Part shown: positions 12,441-24,330 of the stretch, piece after piece
Position numbering within the stretch: the first letter of the stretch is position 1
Layout: each line of letters starts with the position of its first letter
Assembly: GCA_030161315.1 (NCBI GenBank)
Contig: BSQW01000003.1
Span: 33,913,757 to 33,977,756 of the forward strand
Direction of reading: 5' to 3'
DNA length: 64,000 nt
Source of the DNA: Eutrema japonicum
Lineage: Eukaryota > Streptophyta > Magnoliopsida > Brassicales > Brassicaceae
Made by a program: the position numbers and the translations under genes
Notes under the pieces: generated by a model
What the model was told of the DNA's origin: nothing
The model's input: only the letters and a program-made list of their open reading frames with translations
Databases searched by the model: none

Positions 12441-13943
12441 GGACGATCAGGCGGTGGGTGCATCATCCAGAGGCACCATGTGTTCTATTGGAATCTCGGC
12501 TTTCGCCTAATAGTGTTTCACCATTTGTCCATTGACAGTGAACTCTTCGCCTTATGTACTTAGCAGGACAACTGCACTGTGTGGTCTGATTTCCTTGACT
12601 GTGAAAGGACGTGACCAACGAGAAAATAATTTTCCAGGAAACAATTGTAAACATGAGTTATACATAAGTACCTGGTCATTGGGTTCAAAGTGTCTAGAGA
12701 GGATCTTCTTGTCGTGATACGCCTTAGTCCTCTCCTTGTACATCTTTGAGTTCTCATAGGCGTGGTGCCCAATATCATCCAGCTCATTTAGCTGAATCAA
12801 TCGCCTCTCAGCAGCATGCTTGATGTCAAAGTTCATCATCTTTGTAGCCCATGCGGCCTTATGCTCGATTTCCACTGGAAGATGACAAGCTTTCCCATAA
12901 AGCAAGTGAAACGGTGTAGTCCCAAGTGGTGTCTTGAAGGCAGTCCTATAAGCCCACAGTGCATCATCCAGCTTTGCAGACCAATCCTTCCGAGTTGAAC
13001 CCACTGTCTTCTCCAGGATCTTCTTGATCTGCATGTTGGAGACCTCAACCTGCCCACTAGTCTGAGGATGATAGGGAGTAGTCACACGATGATTCACACC
13101 ATGCTTCTTCAACAGCTTTTTGAAAACCTTGTTAATGAAGTGAGTGCCACCATCACTTATAACAATTCGAGGTACTCCAAATCTAGGGAAAATGATACTC
13201 TTGAACAGCTTAAGGACCACTGAAGAATCATTGGTTGGACTAGCAATTGCTTCCACCCACTTAGACACATAGTCTACAGCAACCAAGATGTACTTATTCC
13301 CGTATGATTAAGGAAAATGACCCATGAAATCAATGCCCCAATAGTCAAAGACTTCAACCTCAAGGATGAAGTTATGTGGCATCTCATGTCTCTTACTGAT
13401 CTTCCCTCTCCTCTGACAAACATCACACTGCGAGATGAAAGAATGAGAATCCTTAAACATGGTAGGCCACCAGAAGCCTGCTTGAAGAACCTTGGACACT
13501 GTCTTGAAAGTAGCAAACTGTCCAACATACTCAGACCCATGACAATGAAATAGCACCTCAGGTACCTCTGTTTCTGCAATACATCTCTTGTACATCCCAT
13601 CAGATCAGTGTTTGTACAGGTAGGGTTCATCCCAAAAGAATCTCCTTATGTCACGCATAAATTTCTTCCTACAATATTTCTTGAGATGCTTTGGCTCGTC
13701 CTTTGCAGCAAGATAGTTGGCTACGTCAACATACCACGGGCGATCAGGAACAGTCACAGCAGCTAGATGCCCTTCAGAAACACCATCGTGATACATAGAC
13801 AAAACTGGTCTGAATATCGAGGGGTATCGACTGACACTAGGGAGGTGTCGATCGATACCAACACCTGTAACTCGTGAGAAGTGTAGGTGTTCGGCAGAAC
13901 CACTTTGAAACCCAGTCTCGATGAAGTAGATGGTCTCTTCTGG
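12440..13943 (-). pseudogene. Integrase of the Athila-type element
   Basis: Integrase joins the retrotransposon DNA to the chromosome. On the minus strand, beginning at the CACTA-2 insertion point, there is an HHCC zinc-binding region (CHGSEYVG...CDVCQRRGKISKR). The catalytic core follows, with the first Asp in DFMGHF, the second in ISDGGTHFIN and the Glu region around TSGQVEVSN. The C-terminal part ends near 12552. Nonsense codons interrupt it at about 13605 (TGA after EPYLYKH) and 13308 (TAA after MGHFP). The zinc-finger part also appears at 27156-27758 because of the duplicated contig end. A palindrome pair (13825/13846) is translated in frame near its start. Confidence 0.85.
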
Positions 13944-13946
13944 TAG

Positions 13947-14060
13947 CACTACAAGAAATTTGATTATTGATAGCAAAACAAGATAGTGTTTTGCATGTTT
14001 ATGCTATTATTTACTAACCCATCATTTTAAGATAGCGTTTGCTTAGTATTAAACGCTATC
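13947..14060. repeat. CACTA-2 left terminal and subterminal repeats
   Basis: CACTACAAGAAATT is followed by GATAGC, AAGATAGTGTTTT, AAGATAGCGTTT and AAACGCTATC. The right end (about 24695-24875) carries the same motif several times, including AAAGCGTTATC, AAAACGCTATG and AAGATAGCGTTTTC. These are likely transposase-binding sites of this CACTA family. Confidence 0.8.
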
Positions 14061-14984
14061 AATGTGTTAAGCGGGGCAAAAAAAATCACGCGGCCAAATT
14101 TATAGTCTTTGGCACTTGTGAATATTACAGTAAACCGCTATAATCCCCTTTTTCTCTTTTGCAAAAAGATCCCCTTTTGCGCTTGTGAATATTACAATTT
14201 ATAGTCTCGATCTCGTCTTCTCTCTTCTTTGCTCTTTTGCAGGAAAATCCTAGTCTCGATCTCGTGTTCTCTCTTCTTCTCTCTTCTTTTCACTCTCGAC
14301 CCCTCTCACTTTCAGTCTCGATCTCTCTAACTCTCAGTGTCGATCTCTCTTACTCTTAGTCTCGATTCCTCTCACTCTCAATCTCGATCCTCGATTCCTC
14401 GTCATCTTCATCGTTGTAAATCGAATTGGTGTTTGACATTGTAGGTGAAATTGTGTTTGGGTTTTTGTTATTTGTATAGATTAAGGTTATAATTTACATG
14501 CATAAGGTATTAATCCCTCGATTATTTTGCTCTTTTGTAGGAAGACCTCGGTGAAGCTTCAGTTAAAAAGGTATTTGAAATTGTGATTTTAGTTTCAATT
14601 TGGGATTTCGACTTGTTTGGGAATTAGAAATTCGGAGAATTTAAAAACTGAGAACAAATTCTCTGATATTTATGCTGTGGAATCAAGTTGAGGTTTTCAT
14701 TTGATTGTTTTCTTTTGGTGTTAGAAGATGTATTTTTGTTTACTGGTTTTGGTTGCTTCATTTCCAAGTTCTCAATCAGATGGTGTATGAACTTCCTGCA
14801 GAACACCCGCTTGATGAAAGCAGAACTTCTCGGTCATACCTCCACATGTAAGTGTGTAATGAAATTGAGTCGAGATCAGATCAATCGGGACTTAGAAATG
14901 GCTTTCATGTTAAGACAAGTAAAAGACTGATTGAAAGTTTTGGTTTCATCAGGTCAATACCTTTTGGTTTCATCAGGTCATTGC

Positions 14985-15290
14985 TGGTGGAATGCTTGGA
15001 ACTGCCACTGCGATTTTTCTCAGAAGGAGCTGATTGGGATTGGTTCATCAATCTCAACTCCTCAGATTATCCTCTAGTGACTCAAGATGGTGAGATTCTG
15101 AAAAGTTTTGTTCTCAATAATAAATTGAAAGTTTTGTTATGATTCTTCAGACAAGATTTGACATTTTTGTTGGGTGTTTTGTATTTTTGATTTGTTGCGT
15201 ATATTTTCGCATTTGCCGCAGGATTTGAACTTCATTGATCATACTAGTAACATTGGATGGAAAGCGTAAGAGAACAAAGTTTGGACGTTT
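14985..15290 (+). pseudogene. Captured fragment of a GT14 glycosyltransferase gene
   Basis: The plus strand encodes DWDWFINLNSSDYPLVTQD (about 15026-15082) and, after an intron-like stretch, DLNFIDHTSNIGWK (about 15224-15268). Both are adjacent signature motifs of plant glycosyltransferase family 14 (core-2/I-branching type, glucuronosyltransferases of arabinogalactan proteins). The residues before the first motif (TATAIFLRRS) fit the family in another frame, so a frameshift is present. The piece lies in the 5' region of CACTA-2, upstream of the transposase gene. It is therefore a host gene fragment picked up by the transposon. It is not a working enzyme. Confidence 0.75.
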
Positions 15291-16146
15291 TGTTTTTTTT
15301 TATATATCTGCTTGAAGATTTGATATGTGTCTGTACTCTAATAGTTGCTACTACATTCCCTATTGACTTTAATTAACAGGTGTACTTTAAAAATTGTGAA
15401 GGTGCATCCATGTTTCTGTTTCAGCGAGAAAAATGAGTTCATCTAGTAAGTGTTATCATTGTTAGATCAAAAATCAAATTCTTATAATTTGAATCTCTGT
15501 TTTCTGAGACCTTTTGATACATTTTTCAGCAAACATAGTAACATGGAGAAAGGGAAGATTGCGTCTAATCCTTTTAGGAGCAGCTCCTCTTGCAGCTCAT
15601 ATCAAATCTTTCTTTTGAGTTGTTGCATGTGCTTAGCTCCACTCACATTAAAGAAAGAATAAACCATATTTTCATGATGCATTATGTTGGTCGGTCTTAT
15701 TGGAATATACTAAACCAAACTTATGTTCTCCTCTGTCAACTTTGGTTTTATACATTGTGAACAACACAATTCAAAAATTAGGAAGCAAAGAAACGGAGAA
15801 GGAGGGTCTCGAATGAAATGCACTACTGAGAGCACTGACTAAATTTGATAAATTATCACCTGCAACATCACAATTGGAGAAAATCTTACATGAGTAAGAT
15901 GAATTAACACATAACACGTATACTCATTGGATATCTTAAAGAAAATGTTAAATGATTGTATCATAATATATATTGATACCAAGAATTAATTTTACACAAT
16001 AAAAGAATATAATAATTTGTTATGGATCAATGAGTGTTTGATATAGGGTATAAGAATTTTCACTTTTAAGATATTGTTTCCTATTTCTTAATTAAAAATT
16101 ATAACAAATTATTACAAATTCAAAATTAAAAAGAAAAGTTAGTGAA
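15291..16146. other. CACTA-2 5' interior, no gene assigned
   Basis: AT-rich sequence with short open stretches only. One piece (about 15540-15660) could be another captured exon, but I cannot match it to a family. Confidence 0.35.
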
Positions 16147-16760
16147 TCTTTGATTTAGGGTTTAGGGCATACAGTTTGAGTTAGTGTATAGGGTTAAGGG
16201 TTTGGTTTTTATTTAGTGGTTTAGGGTATATGATATAAATTTTTGTATATAATGTTTTACATAAATAATTAAAATTAGAGTTAAGTATTTTATTTAGAGT
16301 TTATGATGACATAGGGTTTAGGGTTTAGGGTTTAGGGTATAGTGTTTGAAATATAATGTTTTCTAAATTTATTAGCAATATAAATATAATAATTTTAAAA
16401 TTTTTGGTTTTAATTCTATAGGGTATAGGGTTTACGATTTAGTGTATAGGGTTTAGGGTATATGGTATAATTTCTTTGTAATTTGCAAAATAACAATAGA
16501 ATATATAATAAAATTTTATCTTCAAATTATATGTATAAAATAAAATTTAAAGATAAAACCAAAAGAAAGAATTAAGTGTTTATTAATGATTTTATTTAGT
16601 TATTGTTTAGGGTATAGATTATGTTCATTTAGGGTATAAACTATTTATGTTATGTTGTCAATTTACCAAATGAAAATTAAAATGATTGGAGAATCATTGC
16701 AAAAATTATTACAAACATACAAACCCTACAAACTAATGTTTAGGGTTTAGGGTTTCACAA
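16147..16760. repeat. TTTAGGG-type (telomere-like) repeats in CACTA-2
   Basis: Copies and variants of the plant telomere unit TTTAGGG are scattered over about 600 bp. The best run is near 16309-16340 with three to four units in a row. Others lie near 16160, 16200, 16425, 16450, 16605 and 16740. Both assembly copies have it (second copy about 29964-30575). It is an interstitial repeat in a transposon, not a chromosome end. Confidence 0.85.
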
Positions 16761-17662
16761 CATTTGTTATATAATTATTAGTATTTGTGTAACAATTTAT
16801 ATAACAAAAATAAATTTATTATTGAAATTGTTAGTGTTTGGCGCTTGTGAAATTGTTGAGCGGGACTAAAAATTTTAAGTCACCGCGTGACTTAGCCAAA
16901 AAAATTGAAAATTGGTTTTCCCAAAAAATGTTCCCACACGCACAACTCAGATTTCACACTCTTTCTTTCTTTGTTCAAGCCGTTCCTGAGCACTATGAAA
17001 CTCTATATCCCTTTCGATTTCTCACTCTGAAACTCGATTTCTCACTCTGAAACTCGATTTCTCAGTTTTACTGTCCAAACGTAAACCCTAATCTCAGGAT
17101 TTATCATCTGCATTGGAATTATCGAAGTCGACGCAGAGGGTTTTCTGGGAAGATTGCTACATTGAAGGTGAGATATTTGGTAATTGATACAGATATACAT
17201 GGATCTAAGGTTCTTACATGTTTAGTATTGACCCGATTCGTTTATTTTGGTGTTTCGCAGACAGATTTGACGGTTCGATTAGACTCAAGGTATGTTTACT
17301 TATAATATGTGTTTTAGATCTATTGTTTTTGTAAGAGTCATCGATTTAGGGTTCATTCGTCTCACAATTTAAGCTTATTGTGGGTTTCAAAACTCGAGTT
17401 ATAATCGACGCTCTAATTTTGCAGATAACTGTGGGTTTCAGAACTCGAGCTCTGTAACAGAGGCAAGTGTTAGGGTTTTGAAGTTCACATTCAACAGAGG
17501 AGTACATAAATTTAGTTGGTGAGTAATTATCTATCAGAAATAAGGGAAGTTCATACACACGATGCTTGTTTTCTTAAGTGTTGTTGATTGAGTGTTTTTG
17601 ATTGATATGCTTTAATTTGAGTGTATGTACACTTGGTCGTGGAGCTGTGGTATTTTTGTAAC

Positions 17663-20600
17663 ATGGACAAATCTTGGGTCTGGCTTCCAAGGTATGGCAT
17701 TGTTTGTTCTTTTCATTTCTTAGTTAAGTATAATTGTTTTGGAGAAATCTACTGAACTTGTAATTTGTTTTTTTCTGTTTACTTTCAGGGTTAGCCTTGA
17801 GTACGAGACAGGAGCAAGTAATTTTGTTCATGCATCAGCAAGGTGCTTGGGTAATCCAAGTGCCATGTTATCCCTGCATAGATTGTAGGAATTTGTGTCA
17901 TCAGCCGAGAGATACAGTGTTAGACCATCTAGTTATTAGGGGTATGGATGAGAAATACAAGAGGAATCCAGTTTGGAGTAAACATGGAGAAAAGAGAACG
18001 GCTAATCCACCTGAGGATCCGAGCTCTGAGTTTGAAGCGTATGATTTGATAAGAACAGCCTTCTTTGATGATGATTCACAGCCCAATAACCACAATGAAG
18101 ATCAGAAAGATGATGGTGATATTGAAGAAGAGTCTGAGTTCAGGAAGAAGCTTGAAGATGCTGAAACTCCTCTGTACTCCAGCTGTTCCAAATACACCAA
18201 GTTAGCTGCAATAATGAGGCTTTACAGGATTAAAGTGAAGAGTGGCATGTCGGAGAATTATTTTGATCAGCTGCTCACATTGGTAAAGGACATGCTTCCT
18301 ACTGATAATGTTCTACCGAGATCAACAGATGAATTGAAGAAGTTTATGAAGATGTTTGGTTTTGGATATGAGATGATTCATGCATGCAAGAACGACTGTA
18401 TCCTTTACAGGAAGCAGTACGCAGATATGGAAATATGTCCAAGATGTAGTCTCTCAAGATGGGAAAGAGATAAGAACACTGGTGCAGAAAAGAAGGGGAT
18501 TCCAGCTAAGGTTCTAAGGTATTTTCCAATCAAAGACAGGTTCAAGCGAATTTTTAGATCGAAGAGGATTGCTGAAGAGGTTCGGTGGCATTTCAAAAAT
18601 GGTAGTTCAGATGGGACAATGAGGCATCCAGTTGATTCAGTAACTTGGGCCAATGTGAATGATAAATGGCATGTGTTCTCTGCTGATCCAAGAAACCTCC
18701 GTCTAGGTCTTTCCACTGATGGCATGAATCCTTTATCAATCCAGAACACGAAGTATAGCACGTGGCCAGTCTTATTAGTCAACTACAACATTCACCCTAC
18801 ATTGTGTATGAAGACAGAGAACATCATGCTCACTCTCTTGATTCATGGACCAACTGCACCGAGCAACAACATTGATGTCTACCTAGCTCCATTGATAGAT
18901 GATCTACAAGATTTGCGGCAGGAAGGTATTGTGGTGTATGACGCATTCAAGAAGGAGAATTTCACACTTAGAGCAATTTTGTTGTGGAGTATAACTGATT
19001 ATTCAGCCTTAGGGACATTGCCTGGATGTAAAGTGAAAGGGAAGCAGGCGTATAACGTGTGTGGAAAAGATACACCATTTAGGTGGTTGAAACACAATCG
19101 TAAGCATGTGTATTTGGGCAACAGAAAGAGGCTCAAACCTGATCATCATTACAGAAGAAAAAAGAAGTGGTTTGATAACACTGTTGAGAGAGGAAGTGCA
19201 AATCGAATTCAAAGTGGAGTAGAAATTTGTGAGATGCTTAAGGATTTCAGAAATGAGTTTGGTAAAGTTATAGAGAAAAAGGGGAAAAAGAAAAGAAAAG
19301 CTATATGTCAAGAAGAGGAGCTGTCAAATGATGAATATGAAGAAGACAGTGATAATTGGAGGTGGAAGAAAAGGTCCATCCTTTTCGATTTACCTTACTG
19401 GAAGGTATGTACTTTTGATTATAAATTTTAATATAGTATCTTACTTCTCCACCTTACTAAATTTTCATCTTCTGTGTTAGGATATGCCGGTTCGTCACAA
19501 TATAGATGTCATGCATGTGGAGAAGAACGTTTCTAATGCTATCTTGGCAATGTTGATGCAATCTGCTAAGTCAAAAGATGGGTTGAAAGCAAGGAAAGAT
19601 CTAGAAGACATGGGGATTAGACACAAGTTGCATATTCAGGAAGGAGGTATGAGAACTTGTTTACCTCCAGCTGCTTATTGGCTGACGAAGGATGAGAAAA
19701 GAAAGTTTTGCAGGAGGCTAAGTTTATTTAGAGGGCCTGATGGCTATTCTGCAAATATATCGAATTGTATTTCTATGGATCCTCCTATGATTGGTGGATT
19801 GAAGTCTCACGATCATCATGTGCTTCTCCAGAATCTGCTACCAGTTGCTTTGAGAGGACTGCTCCCAAATGGACCTAGGATTGCAGTGATTAAACTGTGT
19901 AGTTTCTTTAACAGGTTGTGTCAGAGAGTTGTTGATCCAGAAAAGCTAATATTACTGGAGGCTGAGTGTGTAGAGACATTCTGCCAGTTAGAAAGATATT
20001 TTCCTCCATCCCTTTTCGATATTATGTTCCATCTTCCAATACATCTAGCAAGGGAGGCTCGTTTGGGAGGACCTGTCCACTTCAGATGGATGTACCCCTT
20101 TGAAAGGTATTAACCTTTTTAATTTACTTTGGTTCTCTTTCTTGGTTGAGTTGTTTGCAATAGTTGACTAACATATTATCTGCTTTTCTGGTTGAGCTAT
20201 AGGTACATGAAAACGCTAAAGGCATATGTTAAAAACTATGCTAGGCCAGAAGCGTGTATGGCTGAAGGTTATCTGGTTGGAGAGTGTGTTGCATTCTGCA
20301 TGGAGTTTCTACAAAATTCTGTTCCGGTTCAAGTACTAGTTAACCGTAATGAAGATGTTGAGTCATCTGACCACATTCTTGAAGGACGCCCATTCCAGAA
20401 GGCTGCTCAAGTTGAATTAAGTGATAAAGAGCGAGACATAGCTCATCGGTATGTTCTAATGAACATGGCAGTGATGAATCCATATGTAGAGTAAGTTTAT
20501 AACCTTCTCTTATCTTTTAACTTATACTTCTCGATCAAACTAACCTCTGATATTGTATAACAGTTTGCATTTGGAGGAATTGCAAGCAGTGGATGTCAAA

Positions 20601-21368
20601 TGCAGTAGAAATGAAACTCTTTTATGGAAAGTTCATGCAGATAGATTCTCACAATGGGTAAAAGAGAAGGTTAGATATTATATAACACGAATCTAAAAGT
20701 CATTATATTTATATAACACTAACTTTACTTTCTTATATATATTGTGGTTGTAGATCCCTTCTAACTCAGATGATCATTCTGAGAAACTGAGATGGTTGGA
20801 TTATGGACCTAGGAATATAGCTCAGACCTATAAGGGGTTTGTGATTAATGGGCACATATTTCACACCGAGGATGTATTGCGTAAGACTCAAAACAGTGGA
20901 GTAACTTACGAAGCTCTTAGCATGTGTAGAGCTAGTGCCAGAGATAATAGACATATGGCAGATATGGTTGTGTACTATGGAGTTATACAACAGATTATTA
21001 TGCTAGATTACCACATGTTTCAGGTTCCACTATTCAAGTGTAAGTGGGCCAACAAAAGAAATGGGGTAAAAGTAGAAGAAGGATTTACACTTGTGAATCT
21101 CAAGGTCAACCAATCTGCGTATCTCCAAGATCCATATATTTTAGCATCACAGGCGAAACAATTTTTCTATTCCAGAGATGATGATTCATCAAGTTGGTCT
21201 GTAGTGATGAGGGCGCCACCAAGAGGGTATCATGAGCTAGAGACAGAAGAAGATTTTGTTGTTGCTCCTCTATCCTTTCCGCAGAGTGAAGATTTGGGGA
21301 ACGAGTCTTCTGATGACGAGATTTTCTTTGATAGAGAAGATTGTGAAGGGGTTTTAGTTTTAGATTAA
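17663..21368 (+). pseudogene. TNP2-type transposase gene of CACTA-2 (left copy), near-intact
   Basis: The main CACTA transposase. Exons fit 17663-17691, 17789-19404, 19481-20106, 20203-20490, 20564-20669 and 20754-21368, with GT-AG borders. The start encodes MDKSWVWLPR, the usual beginning of the transposase-associated domain. That is followed by a zinc-type motif (PCIDCRNLC), the Transposase_21 core (CPRCSLSRW, GLSTDGMNPLS, NIDVMHVEKNVSNAI), a DUF4218-type part (RLGGPVHFRWMYPFER) and a DUF4216-type part (SGVTYEALSMCRASARD, FKCKWANKRNGV). The tail is acidic. One frameshift lies near 17870: the frame coming from exon 1 reaches a stop, and the main frame resumes at YPCIDCRN. The same lesion is in the second assembly copy. 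Confidence 0.85.
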
Positions 21369-21727
21369 TAGGGCTAGGCTTAGTATACTGTGGTAGTTTG
21401 CCTTGATATTTTTATCTCTCTATGAATTTTTTGAACATTCAGTTGTGTTTCAGGTGTATGAAAATGTCGTCGAAAGTGCAACAAGTCATTCCAAGACGCA
21501 GTAACCGTCAGCTAGGCATCTCACTAGTCCCTGGAAAGTTGATCACCAGACGCACTAAGACTGTTACTCATGCCTCTAACAAGCAGATTGAAAATGATGA
21601 AGAAGCTTTGGAGAACATAGAATCAGATGGAGAAGAGGATAAGCAACAGAGTGAATATGAAGAAGAGAAGCAAGACAAAGGAGAAGAAGTAGATAAGCAT
21701 GACAATGGATAGGAATCAGAGAAGCAG

Positions 21728-21862
21728 TCCACTGAAGAGGAAGCAGAGAAGCAACATACTGAAGAGGAAGCAGAGAAGCAGCCCACTGAAGAGGAAGCAG
21801 AGAAGCAGCCTACTGAAGAGGAAGCAGGGAAGCAACCTAATGAAGAGGAAGCAGGGAAGCAT
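21728..21862 (+). repeat. 27-bp tandem repeats coding EEEAEKQPT
   Basis: About five tandem units of 27 bp (GAAGAGGAAGCAGAGAAGCA plus variable bases) encode an acidic Glu-rich linker in the TNPA-like protein. The unit keeps the reading frame. Such repeats change length easily and may differ between copies. Confidence 0.85.
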
Positions 21863-23212
21863 GACAATGAAAAGGAACCTCTCTCCCAGACGCAACATGA
21901 AGAAACTAGAGAAACTCAGACCCTTGAACCAAAAACCAAGAAAAGGAAAACCAGAGGGCCAACTAAGATGCGTGGTGTTGCTAAACACCATGAAGATAAG
22001 GTTGAAGTCGAATTCAATTCTCTTGGTGAACATGTGGGTAAAGGTTCAATATCTCTTTCGTCTTTCCTCGATCCTCTGGTGAGAGAGCATGTGCCAGTCA
22101 TTCTTGACGACTAGAGGCACCTGGATAGTTCAATAAAATATATAATGTGGGAGGAAATCCAGGTAGTTTCTATATTTTTTTGCTGAATTACTTCTTATAA
22201 GAATCTGTTACCTAGCATACTAATGTTTAACTTCGAATACTATTGTATGGAAGGTTTAATTTGACTGAGGAATGGCAAAAAGATGTTGTTTTCAGGCAGA
22301 TGGGTTGTTTGTGGCGGTCATCTAAGTCTAGGCTTCTCTCTCAAGTCAGAAAAGCGAGTAAGAAACAAGTTGTGCAGCTAAAACCAAGTAACATCCAATC
22401 TGGGACAGCATGGAAAAATTGGGTTAAGTGTAAGACTAATGAGGATTTTAAGGTGGTGTATTCCAACTCTTTATTGCTAGATTCATGTTTCTTTTTGAAT
22501 CTTTAAAATTAATGACTGTGGGCTTCTTTATGTAGGTTGTAAGTGACAAATTCAGGGAACTAAGGAAGGCGCAGATTCCACACACCACCAGCCGTAAAGG
22601 AATGATTCGACTAGCTCATGATATGGTATGTATTTGTTAATGTCATGTGTATTTACTCGCATAGCTAATGCTACTTTGTTACTAGCAGAAGTAAAAAAGC
22701 GCATACCCTAGCAAGGTAAGTAGGAGCAAAGTATGGGTAGCAGGACACACTCATTCAGATGGGAGACCTGTGAGACCAGAATTTGCTGATACTATTGTAA
22801 GTGATGTGTTTCTTTTAATGTATGTAATGTTTATTTGTATAGCTCACACTAACTCGGTTGAACCATTTGTGTCAGGATCAAATAAAATCCATTGATAGTG
22901 AAATGGCATCTACAACTAGCACTAACATCAGAGAGGACGATGTGAGTCAGGTGTTAGGACGAGACAAACCTGGAAGGCTTAGAGGGATGGGCAGAGGGGT
23001 TACTGCAACAAAGCTAGCATTCCTTCAGGCTAGAGATGCACATGTGCATAAGCTTGAACAAAAACATGCGGAATTAGTCAACCAGATGGAAACTCTGCAA
23101 AACCAAGTTCGTCACTTGGCTAAAGGGAAGAAGGTTAGTTAATCTTTAACTCATGTGCTTTATGATTTTACTTTTTATGCTTTTACAATTCGCTTTGCTC
23201 TTCTGAGAACAG

Positions 23213-24330
23213 CCTGATGATGTTTCTTCATCGGAGTTCGTTAGTAATGGAACCCAGGAAGTTCTTAGGTGTCAACTACTGGATTGGTGCTCAATGGAAG
23301 ACGTTGTTGTCCGTGAAGGAGAGTACTGCTCAGCTGAACCAATGTACAAGGTTGGTCGTATTCCAATTGGTCCTAATGCAACAACTGTCATTGTAAAGTC
23401 TGTATCAAAAGAAGATGCATATGTCTGGAGGCCAACAGCAACTGTTGTATCACTTGGTCAAGCTGTGGGAACCAAAATAGCATGGCCAGCTGATAGAATC
23501 ATTTTGGACAGTGAGCTAGACTCCCCAACTGCAAACCAAACTTCTGGTTCATCGGTAATGTTTTGATTCTACCTTTATCGTAACGAATTTGTATAAAGTT
23601 ATATTTCATATGTTCTAATATATGTGTTTTTTATGACTTAGGCATCACTTGATAGAATCATTATGTATGATTGGAATATGGAGGATGTAGTAGTTGTTGA
23701 GGGTCGTATGTGTTCAACTGATCCGCAAGAGAAGGTCAACAATATTCCTATAGGTCCGAATGTTGCACTGCTGAAGGTTGAAAAGGTGGTGAAGAAAGAT
23801 GCTTATCTGTGGAGACCTACTAGTGAAATGTACTTGATGGGTAACGCACTTCATGAGTATGTTGTCATGCCTATTCAGAAGACACACTTGAGTACTCCAC
23901 CTTCAAGACGAGCATCACCAAAAGCATCATCACATGCGGTATAATTCTATTACTATAATTTAAGTTATTTTCTGAAATTCTATATGATCCTGTGTTTGAG
24001 TTGTCCTTATGATTGTTAAATTTTGTTTGTGAGTGGTAGAGTGTAAGTTGCAACATCGATAACAGCTTATCAGGTGGTAAGAAGAAGAATTGCATGATGT
24101 TGGATTGTGAAAACTCAGGAGAGATCGTTGCAGAAGGTAGAGTCGCTTCAACCAATCCGGAAGAGATGATCCACTTTGTCCCCTTAGGTCCTAATGCTAG
24201 CAAAGTATGGGTAGAAGTTATTAAGAATGGAAAGGCAAAAGTTTGGAGACCAAATTCAGAAGTGGAATGCGTTGCCGATGCTTTAGGTACAACAGTGGCA
24301 TGGCCTAATGAGAAACTTATTTTTATGTGA
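23213..24330 (+). other. Three DUF8039-like repeats at the TNPA-like C-terminus
   Basis: Three successive units share a Glu-Gly-rich start, a Pro-Leu/Ile-Gly-Pro-Asn motif and Trp-Arg-Pro. They are: (1) REGEYCSAEP, IPIGPNAT, VWRPTA; (2) VEGRMCSTDP, IPIGPNVA, LWRPTS; (3) AEGRVASTNP, VPLGPNAS, VWRPNS. Units 1 and 3 also keep AWP near the end; unit 2 does not. The units are separated by introns. Domains of this kind are known from plant En/Spm-type proteins; their function is not established. Confidence 0.65.

Larger units (their letters stand above)
21458..24330 (+). pseudogene. TNPA-like (Transposase_24) gene of CACTA-2 (left copy)
   Basis: The second CACTA protein, probably the binder of subterminal repeats. 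Likely exons: 21458-22162, about 22249-22452, 22536-22625, 22689-22796, 22876-23133, 23213-23554, 23642-23940 and 24040-24330. The order is: basic N-terminus; 9-residue acidic repeats of the EEEAEKQPT type (about 21728-21862); Transposase_24 region (RGPTKMRGVAKHHEDK, SFLDPLVREHVPVILDD, FRQMGCLWRSSKSR, PHTTSRKGM); a coiled coil; and three DUF8039-like repeats. In-frame TAG codons occur at 21710-21712 and 22112-22114, the second replacing an expected Trp. The exon 2 acceptor looks damaged (no clean AG before 22249). Confidence 0.8.

Noticed and set aside
16147..16760. Chromosome end (telomere)
   Set aside because: Units are degenerate and interrupted, and they lie inside a transposon with genes on the right side.
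17797..17870. Start of the CACTA-2 transposase at 17797
   Set aside because: 17797 is a TTG codon inside exon 2. The ATG at 17663 with MDKSWVWLPR is the family-typical start.
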